Below are positions 17,901-23,477 of a DNA stretch of 30,366 bases, piece after piece. This DNA comes from a virus. Location: positions 1-30,366 of the IMG/VR virus record IMGVR_UViG_3300025133_000435, one strand, 5' to 3'. The notes under the pieces are model-generated. The model did not search any database and was not told the origin of the DNA. It saw nothing but the letters and a program-made list of their open reading frames with translations. How positions within the stretch are numbered: the first letter of the stretch is position 1; every line of letters begins with the position of its first letter. Position numbers and translations under genes: made by a program.

Positions 17901-19025
17901 CCTAAGAGTATGGTTGGTAATATATTTGGTGGTACTGCACATACAGTGCAGTCAGCTGGTTGGCGGAATTTTTTACATGCTAGGAACATTAAAGAATTAC
18001 GTAAAATAAACTCTGAGTGGAAGACCATAGAAGATGTAGAAAATTTTGTAGTTAGCCACGGTGTGTTACCTGATTTTTTAGTATATGAATTTGGATTACA
18101 CGAGGAATATCAGAAAGTTCAGAATAAGGAATTTATTGAAGCTGTAAGCCAAAAAATATCACGCAATCCTAACGCAGGTGAAGAATCTATAAAGGAATTA
18201 GCTAAAAAATATAAAATTACTGATAAGGTTAATGAGTTTGCTGCTAAATTTATGAGTGTTCCTGAAAAAGCTTTACGTAGAGATGCTTTTATGGCCCATT
18301 ATTTACAGGCATGGAATAAATTTGGTGGAGCCCTTAAAGACCCTAATCATCCATTTTTAATTGAGATGGGTAAAAAGGGTGTAAAAGCTACTCAATTTTT
18401 ATATTCAGCACCATTTAGACCTGCCTTTGCTAGAACAGCTCTAGGTAAGATAATGACACGTTTTCAACTATGGAGTTGGAATGCTGTAAGATTTAGGAAT
18501 GATGTGGCCAGAGAAGCTAAGATATACGGCTTTTTACCAGGAACTGAACAATATGAAAAATTTCAACGTACTGCTCAAATAGATATGTTTGTATTCGCAT
18601 TGGCTAATGTATTCGCATATTCCTTATTTGAAGCTACATTGCCTGCTCCTTGGTCATATTTACAAGATACGGCTGATTGGGTATTTGGAGATGAAAAAGA
18701 GCGTGATAAAGCGTTCTTTGGTTCATATCCTACTGCAGTAGCTCCATTACAGTTGGTAACTCCTCCTATATTGAGATTATTACCTCCCATGATGAGAGCA
18801 ATTGTCGATGATGATTGGAGTAGAGTAAGTGAATATTATGCATATACTATGTTTCCATTCGGTAGAATAGCTAGAGATGTTGCAGGACCAGGTAATGTAT
18901 TAGAAAACCCTATGCGTATAATGGAGAAAACAACTGGCTTTCCATTACAGCAAATGTCAAAGGGTTCTAAGAATATTCGAGAAGGCAAATATAATGATAA
19001 AATATATCCTGGAAGTTATGAATGA
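8955..19025 (+). CDS. Giant multidomain virion-type protein with SLOG, zincin and RNA-polymerase-like double-psi barrels
   Basis: This 3356-aa protein starts at ATG 8955 (GGAG upstream). Domains seen, in order: Ala/Gly-rich amphipathic N-terminus (about 65-290). SLOG-type domain at about 383-560, with SGGAKGAD at 387-394, then GGTGWATQMA and FAGIGTRT. Charged coiled-coil region to about 700. HEKAH zincin-like site at 1119-1123 with E1138 as a possible third ligand. A first barrel-like segment with DGA (1244-1246), K1270 and K1286. A second with R1650-V-P followed 39 residues later by DLDGD (1689-1693), then GRNQLGPAV. The C-terminus has hydrophobic helices at about 3209-3228 and 3260-3280. 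RxP plus DxDGD matches the catalytic barrel of two-barrel RNA polymerases (beta-prime NADFDGD, QDE-1, crAss-type). Its place after ejection genes suggests an injected virion polymerase. Polymerase activity is inferred; the motif spacing is seen. Confidence 0.75.
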   Translation: MPNEMANIQAQQQQQWEPSYTQEQLSLLIKKYDQVPSTFKQEEIDTIKQHAEYYGMSFYDGDFSVLEAVKQAGAGFVEGFTTMSIADHPDNEYEAVARNIGHLAGFAPGILSKPLALMGAKGLASKAGALRSIPMAGADFVTKKAKKLISTSSKAATVGRQGAVGTVSNFLLGNKMKHIAEGAFHLGVASGISSWQGGVDEMVQGFIGGAKAGGVFRLIGNYVKVENPTGKKLARGLAGSLFMGLPSTMRGATTPEQVYEYVMGAYFGSNEMSWSTHKAQKSIQKMEKEAQGDPKIRAHYDPERLDWFHELPEEVKPKFKELADKRYGVERVRSAIQEALLQGIDQADRISDEITTKEGFKLSRVVVDGEEQLELDASTIAQDKSYMSSGGAKGADTILAKLAHRYGIPTVNRTFPEHYKEIYGPGVPHILTKSQLKQADPHLYKANETLQRPLDAFMAKQNPYIANLWRRNYYQVKDAHTVYSFGKLVKNNEAVDGGTGWATQMALDLGKRVYVYDVNSSQWNKWNNNLGRFVGMKNRKPPKPPRHFAGIGTRTMGEYPNAIKAADDFFGTHFKPQKTIEESALTPETLEKPIKESNKVELSPEEKKQVKLYETELDEIENEIVDLSTELKENWDLEINEPIDLDLDIQLRQELDILGLKSQDKQKAHFELVNRGIDLENTSKAIAEGDKVIEDIEAAEDLDFETPVENVRAGKRSMAFIEHGQVKPLMSKLWNTPDLAHKKQLKLETANKVARHISKWIDKDTKINRVEDVIKGIEEELTVSFSEAPEAKGALRQWLTMRNWGEIVPQFQANERGIGKLSGVSLGGNKQYVEEPPKRLDAVYKAAGGQGPSYAILDKITVEENGRLKDYDLSTYRENVLLRENFWDQGKADKAYNAWLGELMGQNGSDKGGRWFPMGGKGDNDRIYWAKVHPSLQKADKGEVVKITAKMLQIAEGASPGFKANYFEMEKKFADKYAGETSAERERFKQLHREAFLSNLKYDIEVNGLEFTNDNIKKVLGSQEFTQEALDITNKSELKLIDKTTKVVELEHSIKSVESDRIVSARTDMKNNRIILNQKEIEKTFNEKAWTKPKVKGVKPLPENTFKTVEEWKNFVIAHEKAHFTTANKALSKGVERENHANELALNILKDKASITPDFINSSKAWNKRAQIWLSNSWPGDARYISDRIADLHYKDGKDLFNTGQYKYIISPDLDPDIKAEYNKNPRYGWETSRKNSELGENVDGAIIIRDDLIDIINLDFGQPESGANKSFIVSPHAEHGALLGKYMFHAAGPEMTKMMKNRALHMIMQESAVKQRGTRGMTEYAVNKGELNYDMSKQYYLDPAHVLGNFSVKMSHHMLENQRLPKQMFMSLMPSENIGEGLIKDMFEGIIGEKWNGKASLNKMGEMVYKSNDFLDSYFAKIDTGAKQSELRLMEDKIVKNLENLGIENLMSILENNYSESLSEKVYKEILRIDRNTLAEAYAEKNISKLEYLEALSDINEYETVTQRQIGESMIWAEQERAAGREATMLGTYMHKNIRDYRMTALKNYVVNIAAKPKMGNSIAAVMRPYDKAMRINLDGNNRRLLELETNDEIFFLDDAFKNRVIDADISGLGKIKTLGTLWEKYEAGEFHGKIKEEVEEYFRAATVRVPMDSKSGTQVLRFAGFTGRKGHGILLHGRAMRAEGGADLDGDKSFVFFGGKNGLTSEWKDAYYNAKKEFYFTENGIEMVGDNKEAVAGEGAHKGKAFNQFLALQMSDDLKSLHASKAAMYSPLERIRISEAAVGGRNQLGPAVSSKQVMASAYAGILASEKGQDELIISHTDKKKGFTTDYIVPIKLRTSKEWQQYQKELTRAMLGLASDPMDEMGLSGKDVWFKKMWDAHFEIDHANIKRKTKKGKEYKLNQYEKDHLFNPKKKKDYLIKMSDLKSGKTMFGKYNNINKAYWGKNWSAGRQFNVYEMAELGSSYFDIQQDTKRINTFLPLIGEKLANIQLTDSIYNRVNSKEVERLYSSNAKNLKQYDWLKDLLGRSSFNVPHNQIIKIMSAQELYNPSKLRRLIDRPEKWEEIFEGTHLKNDWRWEKAVNDVETEESYNARKLLTREFAILAEDALSKDLTDMSTIALIGEITKKMKTEGDLGVHSKAATLEENIAFLADAANKFKQNSWLAKKDRNKIYAFLTSDLARTPQGRKIANFLEEEAKNVPLQPHLWKKEEAEFIKKALSPEDSRSLTLDNIEMDIEVKAFKEGLTPLGAKLFDHLMLGSLRKHNVQKIDAFINQFEGNIPEDLADVISSLRKGMAGTNTSKLGFMLQSVNNINIREHLGQFNKLVNKVWKRPDVELIKANQELNTNETMGSKEAIEAGMPDRAVEETIYKIVDTGFEGIKAGKLDAESRSIVSELAATLKGYGDNVTYRINELTRGILGKDFNVMNKQDFIALNNFFNDIKNGSIWQQMFEKNGLQKLRKRHYWLFPRAVNTELMRDDIQLLRRRGFFVNKLGTMVEGQIATPTGYIETLQHFISIANDSAVEEGDAMIKVIKENLFFLNSIKEGEAIRKMAVAVREMGNIKRFNDSDQQHKARTYIESLKKVEKEVNWKTLKNKIFNVEIDGKRVEKTGIELMHKSNEQYTNFFKDMYGFIEGKEGALDKYIIKGRFHDKKRQNPIYDVNKFVADVSRAVHNGTANRVYWKKFGIDGLRRIARSAMFERIHDPEILKRILAEPEIKTGKIEFEHYWPHMFFDSKEAKRASDVAIKRIMSDPKLTEEVKNEELKKLMYRHRAMDGEWNFEDLDDWHMADKIILEIAEKKEVSEENIKWFNSNERSGNMQARTSTISGWTLDSSAAEAYARQMSNTFFRQLSQIFGREIIEGKPKAMSIDGITSMRSAMFKKYGADQTNAWTEYAKLYVQDALGNPSVVPQRLIDNPNMALKGTPYAAWADNKVKDRVNKMLKAVGITDKKLPEALQGVDLQTIRNLSNMEAKYEMASLLAHPKSMVGNIFGGTAHTVQSAGWRNFLHARNIKELRKINSEWKTIEDVENFVVSHGVLPDFLVYEFGLHEEYQKVQNKEFIEAVSQKISRNPNAGEESIKELAKKYKITDKVNEFAAKFMSVPEKALRRDAFMAHYLQAWNKFGGALKDPNHPFLIEMGKKGVKATQFLYSAPFRPAFARTALGKIMTRFQLWSWNAVRFRNDVAREAKIYGFLPGTEQYEKFQRTAQIDMFVFALANVFAYSLFEATLPAPWSYLQDTADWVFGDEKERDKAFFGSYPTAVAPLQLVTPPILRLLPPMMRAIVDDDWSRVSEYYAYTMFPFGRIARDVAGPGNVLENPMRIMEKTTGFPLQQMSKGSKNIREGKYNDKIYPGSYE

Positions 19026-19981
19026 TAAAGCTATTATTTAAAGCCTTACATGGGTTACCTAAGGATTATACTAAGGATGGTATAAGATTAGCTAAATATT
19101 TTGCTAAAGACCCTAAACAAACTTTGTTTTCATTTTTTTCATGGATAAATCCAGCATATTATAAAGGGAGTGTACCTGGTGTAACATATGGCATTAAGAA
19201 CTCTATAAAACAAGCTAGAGATGTAGCAAAATGGACTGGACAATCTACTAAAAATGTTATGGATGATATTTTTAAACGAAAAACTATGCTTAGTTATGAG
19301 CATGCTGGAAAGAAAGTTCCTCAAATCTGGAAAAAAGTAGAAAAGTTAGATTATAATAAAAATGTAGATAAATTTAAACAAGCTAATAAAACTATGAGAG
19401 CTCTTAGAAAAGAACAAACAGATTTAATAAAGGCCAGTGAGCCTTATGCAAGGGCTTTAAATATTAATAATACATATAGCAAACAAGCATCTAAATATTA
19501 TGATGTCTTTGAAAATATTCCTGCAAGGAATGTTGGGATGTCACCTGATTTATTAAAATTGAATAAATTTACTCCTGATAGACCTATTACTCAATTAAAG
19601 ATTAAAGATAAAGAATGGTTAAAAGAGCTAAGAGCAAAAACTGTTAATTCTCCTAGATTTAAAGAAGCTTATTTTGATTTAGCAGGAGACTCTAATGCTT
19701 TTGGTAAAATAAAAGGTGGGTATGGAGTAAAGCAAGTAGGACCACAGCAAGTACAGTTTACACCCCATTTCAATGAAACTAGACCATGGAAGCCAACTGT
19801 TGGTCAAGAGGTAGCTAATAAGGGTGATAAAGTATTAGGAGGTTTTGCTTCCCAAGTAGATTTTACATGGCATAGACCTCAGTATAGTTTCTTTGATAAA
19901 ACTGATTTTACAGGAGGTTTATTAGGACGAACCTTAGATAAATTCCTCAAACCAGTAGTTATTACGGGGCATACTTTATAA
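19022..19981 (+). CDS. Unidentified 319-aa protein, partner of the giant protein
   Basis: The ATG overlaps the giant gene's stop (ATGA), so the two are translationally coupled and the product probably acts with the giant protein or in the same particle. It is basic and Lys-rich in the first two thirds (KDYTKDGIRLAKYFAKDPKQ) with a helical middle (QANKTMRALRKEQTDLIKAS). The C-terminus is aromatic and Gly-rich (FTGGLLGRTLDKFLKP). No known domain is recognised. It is the last gene of the rightward operon and is followed by the convergent terminator. Confidence 0.5.
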   Translation: MIKLLFKALHGLPKDYTKDGIRLAKYFAKDPKQTLFSFFSWINPAYYKGSVPGVTYGIKNSIKQARDVAKWTGQSTKNVMDDIFKRKTMLSYEHAGKKVPQIWKKVEKLDYNKNVDKFKQANKTMRALRKEQTDLIKASEPYARALNINNTYSKQASKYYDVFENIPARNVGMSPDLLKLNKFTPDRPITQLKIKDKEWLKELRAKTVNSPRFKEAYFDLAGDSNAFGKIKGGYGVKQVGPQQVQFTPHFNETRPWKPTVGQEVANKGDKVLGGFASQVDFTWHRPQYSFFDKTDFTGGLLGRTLDKFLKPVVITGHTL

Positions 19982-20010
19982 AAAAAAAGGGAGACCGTAG
20001 CCTCCCCTTC
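19981..20010 (-). terminator. Convergent hairpin terminator at the strand switch
   Basis: A GGGAG/CTCCC stem with an 8-nt loop lies between the two convergent operons. Read on the - strand it is followed by a run of eight or more T residues, a classical intrinsic terminator for the leftward operon. Read on the + strand the tail is TTCTTCCC, a weaker terminator, so it may work in both directions. Confidence 0.75.
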
Positions 20011-20025
20011 TTCCCAACTTAACTC

Positions 20026-20235
20026 TTAATTACTTTCCATACGCTGTAATACTATTTGTACTATATCTCTATCTACACATGTGTGATGGACGACAACCGA
20101 TTCTTCAACCCAGAAATGGCCATCGTCCCCACAAAAACCGTATGATACTTCTATAGCGGGGGCATGTTCTCCTATTAGCTCTCCACAGACCTCACAATTT
20201 ACGAAATCTCTAGGTGGTTCATTCACTAACTTCAT
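20026..20235 (-). CDS. Zinc-type microprotein, 69 aa
   Basis: The start is taken at ATG 20235, which has GGAG 10 nt upstream. An earlier ATG at 20271 would overlap the preceding gene by 53 nt. The product has CEVCG near the N-terminus, an aromatic middle (EVSYGFCGDDGHFWVEE) and HHTC towards the end. That gives a CxxC plus HHxC arrangement suited to one zinc site. It is the last gene of the leftward operon, just before the terminator. Function is unknown; such proteins often act as phage inhibitors or adaptors of host proteins. Confidence 0.6.
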   Translation of the reverse strand: MKLVNEPPRDFVNCEVCGELIGEHAPAIEVSYGFCGDDGHFWVEESVVVHHTCVDRDIVQIVLQRMESN

Positions 20236-20563
20236 CGTAACTATACTCCATAGAATGTTCATTTTCTTCATAACACATACCCCTAAGTAGTAGGAGGTAG
20301 ACTATTGAATCTATAATACGGCCATATACATCTTCTCTTTGGCTTTTATGCCCATTAACATATGCTGTTATACCATCAGTATGTTTAAGTAGATATGTTA
20401 ATAGAACTTGTTCTCTTGTGATACCTATATGATTTGCCACTCTTTCAAAATTGGCAAAGACATTATCTTCTGTCCTAGCATATTCCTTTTGCCCTGCATC
20501 ACGGGTACATATAACATCATTTAATGTCTCTTTAATCAACTGTTCCATCTGTTTGTGTGTCAT
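20219..20563 (-). CDS. DUF1599/all-alpha NTP-pyrophosphatase-like phage protein (tentative)
   Basis: An AAGGA lies 8 nt before the ATG. The 114-aa all-helical protein has a conserved-looking core (QKEYARTEDNVFANFERVAN, then LLKHTDGITAY, then GHKSQREDVYGRIIDSIVYL). The pattern of acidic and basic helices, with K..D and RExVxGRIxDxxxYL, resembles DUF1599 (nucleotide-modification-associated domain 1) and MazG-like NTP pyrophosphatases. These act on (d)NTP pools or modified nucleotides in phages. The assignment is by pattern and remains tentative, but the protein looks well conserved rather than random. It overlaps both neighbours. Confidence 0.6.
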   Translation of the reverse strand: MTHKQMEQLIKETLNDVICTRDAGQKEYARTEDNVFANFERVANHIGITREQVLLTYLLKHTDGITAYVNGHKSQREDVYGRIIDSIVYLLLLRGMCYEENEHSMEYSYDEVSE

Positions 20564-20780
20564 CTAGTTTTTCCTTTATTTTAGCTTCCTTTTCAGCTCG
20601 TTCTTTCATCTTAGCTTTAGCAAATATTTCAAACTCCTTAGCCTTGCCTGTAAATTCAACAAATAAGTTCATTATTGTAGTTATTGACATAACTTGATGG
20701 TGGAGAAACTCTATCTCCTGTATTAGTCCATTAATTACTTTTACTAAATCCTTATTTGTTGGCTTCTTGTTGTTATTCAT
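20532..20780 (-). CDS. Small coiled-coil protein, 82 aa
   Basis: The ATG has AAGAAGGA about 8 nt upstream and overlaps the previous gene by 8 nt. The protein has two helices (IQEIEFLHHQVMSITTIMNL, then AKEFEIFAKAKMKERAEKEA) with heptad-like hydrophobics and a charged tail. No family is recognised. It is probably a small oligomerising early protein. Confidence 0.55.
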   Translation of the reverse strand: MNNNKKPTNKDLVKVINGLIQEIEFLHHQVMSITTIMNLFVEFTGKAKEFEIFAKAKMKERAEKEAKIKEKLDDTQTDGTVD

Positions 20781-21018
20781 CTAAAATTCCTTCTTTCATC
20801 TTTTTCTTAAAGTTCTTACTTCCGAATTTACTCTTATAAATACATTGCCTGCAAGCTTTATTTGGAGTTTTATCATTTTCAGGAAGCCACAATACTGAGA
20901 TTGCTATATATTCATACCAATAAGAGTTAGCTGTTTTCCCACATATATAGCAGGAAAACAGCTCTTTAACTTCACTCTTTGTTGGCTTTAATATTCGGTC
21001 CCTTATAGTCTTGGACAC
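20773..21018 (-). CDS. Zinc-ribbon-type microprotein, 81 aa (GTG start)
   Basis: A GTG at 21018 is the only reasonable start before the Cys motifs, and the SD is weak (AGGGAAGC). CYICG and later CRQC give a four-cysteine zinc-binding pattern about 30 residues apart, with an aromatic stretch between (YWYEYIAISVLWLP). The C-terminus is Lys-rich. The 47-nt overlap with the upstream gene is unusually long, so the true start may differ. Function is unknown. Confidence 0.5.
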   Translation of the reverse strand: MSKTIRDRILKPTKSEVKELFSCYICGKTANSYWYEYIAISVLWLPENDKTPNKACRQCIYKSKFGSKNFKKKMKEGILDE

Positions 21019-21268
21019 GCTTCCCTATGTCTAACATTTTCTTCATTGTTATTTCTCTATCTTCTAATGTTCTAACTAGATTTGCTGGAATTGGGCTGTA
21101 AATAGCCTTCTCAGGCAATTGTTGGCCTAATTGATACTCGAGGCTGGTTATGTTCTTCTTTAGCCTAGTAACCTCATTTACGGCGCTTAAAAGCACTTCA
21201 ACACAATCTATACATATTTCAATAGTATCATTAGTTTCTTCTTCACAATGATTACAATAATTAATCAT
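20972..21268 (-). CDS. Zinc-finger plus coiled-coil small protein, 98 aa
   Basis: The start overlaps the end of the upstream gene, and no clear SD is visible. The N-terminus has CNHC and CIDC, a compact treble-clef or ribbon-like four-Cys site. A helix with heptad-like spacing follows (VLLSAVNEVTRLKKNITSLE). The layout is like small phage adaptor proteins, but the function is unknown. Confidence 0.55.
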   Translation of the reverse strand: MINYCNHCEEETNDTIEICIDCVEVLLSAVNEVTRLKKNITSLEYQLGQQLPEKAIYSPIPANLVRTLEDREITMKKMLDIGKRVQDYKGPNIKANKE

Positions 21269-21510
21269 AAGCCATAATTTTCATCAGTAGTATTGCTATA
21301 TTTTTTGTATACTTTCATATACAAATCGGTTCTACCCCATTTACCAGTAGCTTGGTAACATTCAACAATATGACTTTGATTATTTATTTTAATAGGAGCT
21401 TTGTAAATTGGATTTTTCCAATCAAAGGGACCATCTTCATCTCGTCCCCCTTTAAAAGCATCCTTATTTTTCCTTATATAACCTTGGCCTACCAGTTCTG
21501 CTTCTGTCAT
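21265..21510 (-). CDS. Unidentified small early protein, 81 aa
   Basis: The ATG overlaps the stop of the mini-HTH gene (ATGA), indicating coupled translation. The sequence mixes Gly and aromatic residues (FKGGRDEDGPFDWKNPIYKA, then VECYQATGKWGRTDLYMKVY). It looks like a small beta or mixed fold with no Cys motif. No family is recognised. Confidence 0.5.
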   Translation of the reverse strand: MTEAELVGQGYIRKNKDAFKGGRDEDGPFDWKNPIYKAPIKINNQSHIVECYQATGKWGRTDLYMKVYKKYSNTTDENYGL

Positions 21511-21620
21511 GCTCTGTTATTCCACTTTTTCATATACTTATATAAAGTATTTCTATGTATATTTAGTATATTAGCTACCTTATTTCTTTTAATAGGAAGT
21601 TTTGTTAGAATCTTCAACAT
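21507..21620 (-). CDS. Mini helix-turn-helix protein, 37 aa (Fis/HTH_8-like)
   Basis: An ATG at 21620, with AGGA about 11 nt upstream, gives a 37-aa product. Its core, RNKVANILNIHRNTLYKYMK, fits the Fis-type helix-turn-helix, in which the N..A..L.I.R.TL.K.. pattern reads DNA. The whole protein is little more than the DNA-binding unit. It lies between two accepted small genes, overlapping the 3' end of one and sharing ATGA with the next. It may act as an early regulator or DNA-binding adaptor. The sequence match is good; function is inferred. Confidence 0.6.
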   Translation of the reverse strand: MLKILTKLPIKRNKVANILNIHRNTLYKYMKKWNNRA

Positions 21621-21879
21621 CCACTGTTTCTTCCTGCTCATCTTCTTTCCCTGTCTCATTCATATCCTCACATAATTTACATATTTTTCTCTCTAAACCA
21701 TAAGTTGGAAAGTCTATATGATACACAGTAGGAGTACATTTTCCTTTTTGTGCTTTAGACGCTTCCCAAACTTTCTTACAATTAGAACAGACAAAAGGGG
21801 TGCATATATTATCTGTTATGTGCTCAGCAATTTCTTGTTTTGGTATAAACCAATCCCTTTCTTGTATATTATCTTTCAT
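21589..21879 (-). CDS. Zinc-type small protein, 96 aa
   Basis: The start is placed at ATG 21879 (AGAAGGG upstream, 11-nt overlap with the previous gene). A longer version from 21951 would overlap by 83 nt. CSNC and CKLC, about 40 residues apart, make a likely zinc site. Basic residues lie between (KKVWEASKAQKGKC), and a very acidic tail follows (EDEQEETVDVED). Function is unknown. It belongs to the run of Cys-rich microproteins. Confidence 0.55.
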   Translation of the reverse strand: MKDNIQERDWFIPKQEIAEHITDNICTPFVCSNCKKVWEASKAQKGKCTPTVYHIDFPTYGLERKICKLCEDMNETGKEDEQEETVDVEDSNKTSY

Positions 21880-22042
21880 AATCACATGCCCTTCTAAAGG
21901 TTTCACTATTGAATTTACTGTTATCTCGCAAGAGTTCATCACATAAAACATCTATAAACCTGTAATATGCTCCTGAAGCTCTAATGGAATGTAAGGTTCT
22001 TCGGATAACCCTTGCAAGTAAAATATAGTCTTTTTTAGTCAT
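21869..22042 (-). CDS. Small conserved-type phage protein, 57 aa
   Basis: The start is ATG 22042, preceded by AAAGGA with an 8-nt spacer. A GTG six codons earlier lacks this. The form MTKKDYILLARVIRRTL with a later DNSKFNSETFRRACDYE matches a pattern seen often in phage and bacterial genomes (TKKDYxxIAxxI... DNxxFDxxRFxxAC), usually annotated hypothetical. All-helical; no known function. Confidence 0.65.
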   Translation of the reverse strand: MTKKDYILLARVIRRTLHSIRASGAYYRFIDVLCDELLRDNSKFNSETFRRACDYER

Positions 22043-22202
22043 TATTTTTGTCCTTTCCACAATATGTACAACATCCTAAATAACTTGTTGGATGTGAACA
22101 ATTCCCATCTTTTATTTCTTTTGCACATTGGTCGCAGATTCCTATTACTTTTGATTTAACATAGAATCCATCACATAAATTACATTGGTTAGGTAATGGC
22201 AT
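22035..22202 (-). CDS. Tandem zinc-knuckle microprotein, 55 aa
   Basis: A strong AAGGAGA precedes ATG 22202. The 55-aa protein contains CNLC (7-10), CDQC (23-26), then CSH (35-37) and CCTYC (44-48), enough ligands for two zinc sites. Its end overlaps the start of the 57-aa gene by 8 nt. The SD, ligand spacing and operon fit support it as real. It may be a small zinc-ribbon adaptor; no family is recognised. Confidence 0.7.
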   Translation of the reverse strand: MPLPNQCNLCDGFYVKSKVIGICDQCAKEIKDGNCSHPTSYLGCCTYCGKDKNND

Positions 22203-22315
22203 TTTTATTCTTTCTCCTTGTTTATTTCTTTGTTACCAACTAAGTGCAGAGAAAACATATCTTCTACCCGACGAGAAACAATATTGCTCTCTACACTTCT
22301 CTGTTGGTAATTACT

Positions 22316-22549
22316 CTACCATAGTACGTAAATTTCTACTAAATCCATTAAAGCAACTCGTTGCATTTTTTGCTTCTTGTTTAGAGGCAGTGAAGTTCCT
22401 TGCTTATAATGTTTTATTGCATACTTTTTACGTGATTCTACCAACTGGTTGATTGCAAACTGCACTTCTTTTATAGGTGCTATATGTGTCAATGGTTGGT
22501 AATTTTTACTTAATGCATCCTCTAGGGGTATTTCATAATTTGAGTTCAT
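22316..22549 (-). CDS. Small early protein, 77 aa, apparently cut by an amber codon
   Basis: The ATG has AAGGA with a 6-nt spacer. The product is helical (PIKEVQFAINQLVESRKKYA, then QRVALMDLVEIYVLW) and stops at TAG (22316-22318). The same frame then reads on for about 35 protein-like residues (SNYQQRSVESNIVSRRVEDM, then FSLHLVGNKEINKEKE) to TAA at about 22210, directly before the next gene's SD. The gene therefore looks longer in origin (about 113 aa), ended early by an amber mutation, readthrough signal or sequence error. Elsewhere in the window TAG is an ordinary stop. Function is unknown. Confidence 0.6.
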   Translation of the reverse strand: MNSNYEIPLEDALSKNYQPLTHIAPIKEVQFAINQLVESRKKYAIKHYKQGTSLPLNKKQKMQRVALMDLVEIYVLW

Positions 22550-22557
22550 AGTATTCC

Positions 22558-23070
22558 TTAATATACATCTTTATTAGATAGTTTTCTAAATAAATAATCT
22601 TGTACATGTTTCTTTTGCTTAATAATGAATTTCAATACCTTATAGTATTCAATATGAGAGAGGGGTCCTTTCCGTCTATTACATCGTTTACATATAAATT
22701 GAAGATTATCTAAGGTAGATTCTCCTCCGTTTGAAATTGGATGAACATGGTCACATGCCATATTATTTAATTTTAATACTTCATTGCAATATCTACATTT
22801 TTTCCCGTAACTATTGATAAACATATTACGTATACTATCTAATGTTGTATTACATTTAACTCCATAATCTTTACTACGTTGTTTTAAATTTGACTTCAGT
22901 GTTGATGTCTTATTCATTATTCTATAAAACACTCGTTTAGTCTGTGATTTATGGAGGGGGATTAATATTGGTGCTAATAAATCAAACCAATGTTGTGTTT
23001 GTGAGGTCATTCGGGGAGTCTTGCGACTCCCCTTAGACCTCTCCTTAAAGGCAGTAGTCTTCTTGGCCAT
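22558..23070 (-). CDS. HNH endonuclease, 170 aa
   Basis: ATG 23070 (GGAAAAG upstream) is preferred over a start five codons earlier. The C-terminal half holds a complete HNH module: CRYC, DHVHPISNGGES, LDNLQFICKRCNRRKG. This is the Asp-His general-base region with the asparagine and two CxxC zinc pairs of the McrA/HNH superfamily. The basic N-terminal half (about 1-85, KERSKGSRKTPR) may bind DNA. It could be a free-standing homing-type nuclease, or a phage nuclease for host DNA breakdown or genome processing. No intron is seen next to it. Confidence 0.85.
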   Translation of the reverse strand: MAKKTTAFKERSKGSRKTPRMTSQTQHWFDLLAPILIPLHKSQTKRVFYRIMNKTSTLKSNLKQRSKDYGVKCNTTLDSIRNMFINSYGKKCRYCNEVLKLNNMACDHVHPISNGGESTLDNLQFICKRCNRRKGPLSHIEYYKVLKFIIKQKKHVQDYLFRKLSNKDVY

Positions 23071-23269
23071 TATACTTTTCCGCATCTTTTGTAGTCATGA
23101 CAACGTTTTTAATTTGCCGATGTCCTGTTAATTCAACAAGCGAATTTAATGTTTGTTGAGTCTGCCATACATCCTGCCGTAAATTAGCCATTTCAATGTC
23201 ACTTATTCTTGAAAGATGACCTCTTCGAGTTTTTCTTCCTATTATAAGTCGTCTTAATAATTTAAACAC
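23045..23269 (-). CDS. Small basic helical protein, 74 aa (GTG start)
   Basis: A GTG start is supported by a near-ideal AAAGGAG with a 7-nt spacer. The start overlaps the stop of the upstream HTH gene. The N-terminus is basic (FKLLRRLIIGRKTRRGH), followed by a helix (MANLRQDVWQTQQTLNSLVE). No family is recognised. It may bind nucleic acid or be an antirepressor-like partner, but nothing in the sequence decides this. Confidence 0.55.
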   Translation of the reverse strand: MFKLLRRLIIGRKTRRGHLSRISDIEMANLRQDVWQTQQTLNSLVELTGHRQIKNVVMTTKDAEKYNGQEDYCL

Positions 23270-23477
23270 TTGGTGTCTCCTTTAGTTTATATGTTGCATA
23301 TTTATAATCACCCCGTTCTGTCATCGTTGTATCAATAACAAAACCTTTTTTTCTAAGGTTAAATATTACAGCTGACAATCTATAAACACCAAATCGTGTT
23401 AAAGCCTGCCTACCATTAATAGTATTACCTCTAAGTAGGTGATTAGTTATCTTTTGTGCTCTACTGAGTCTTCTCAT
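23262..23477 (-). CDS. Winged helix-turn-helix protein (PF14090/HTH_39-like), 71 aa
   Basis: A GGAG lies 9 nt before the ATG. The chain AQKITNHLLRGNTINGRQAL followed by FGVYRLSAVIFNLRKKGFVI, and a wing YKYATYKL, matches the small phage helix-turn-helix family PF14090. In that family an 'ITxxEA...fGixRLaxxIxxLRxxGxxI' pattern forms the HTH, with the recognition helix at RLSAVIFNLR. Such proteins sit in phage replication operons and are presumed early regulators. The sequence fit is good; the DNA target is unknown. Confidence 0.75.
   Translation of the reverse strand: MRRLSRAQKITNHLLRGNTINGRQALTRFGVYRLSAVIFNLRKKGFVIDTTMTERGDYKYATYKLKETPSV

Noticed and set aside
22205-22318. TAG recoded to glutamine across the whole genome
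   Set aside because: TAG ends other genes cleanly (6455, 8946, 23461, 27029), each followed by another gene's SD or start or by a second stop, so a recoded genetic code is not supported.
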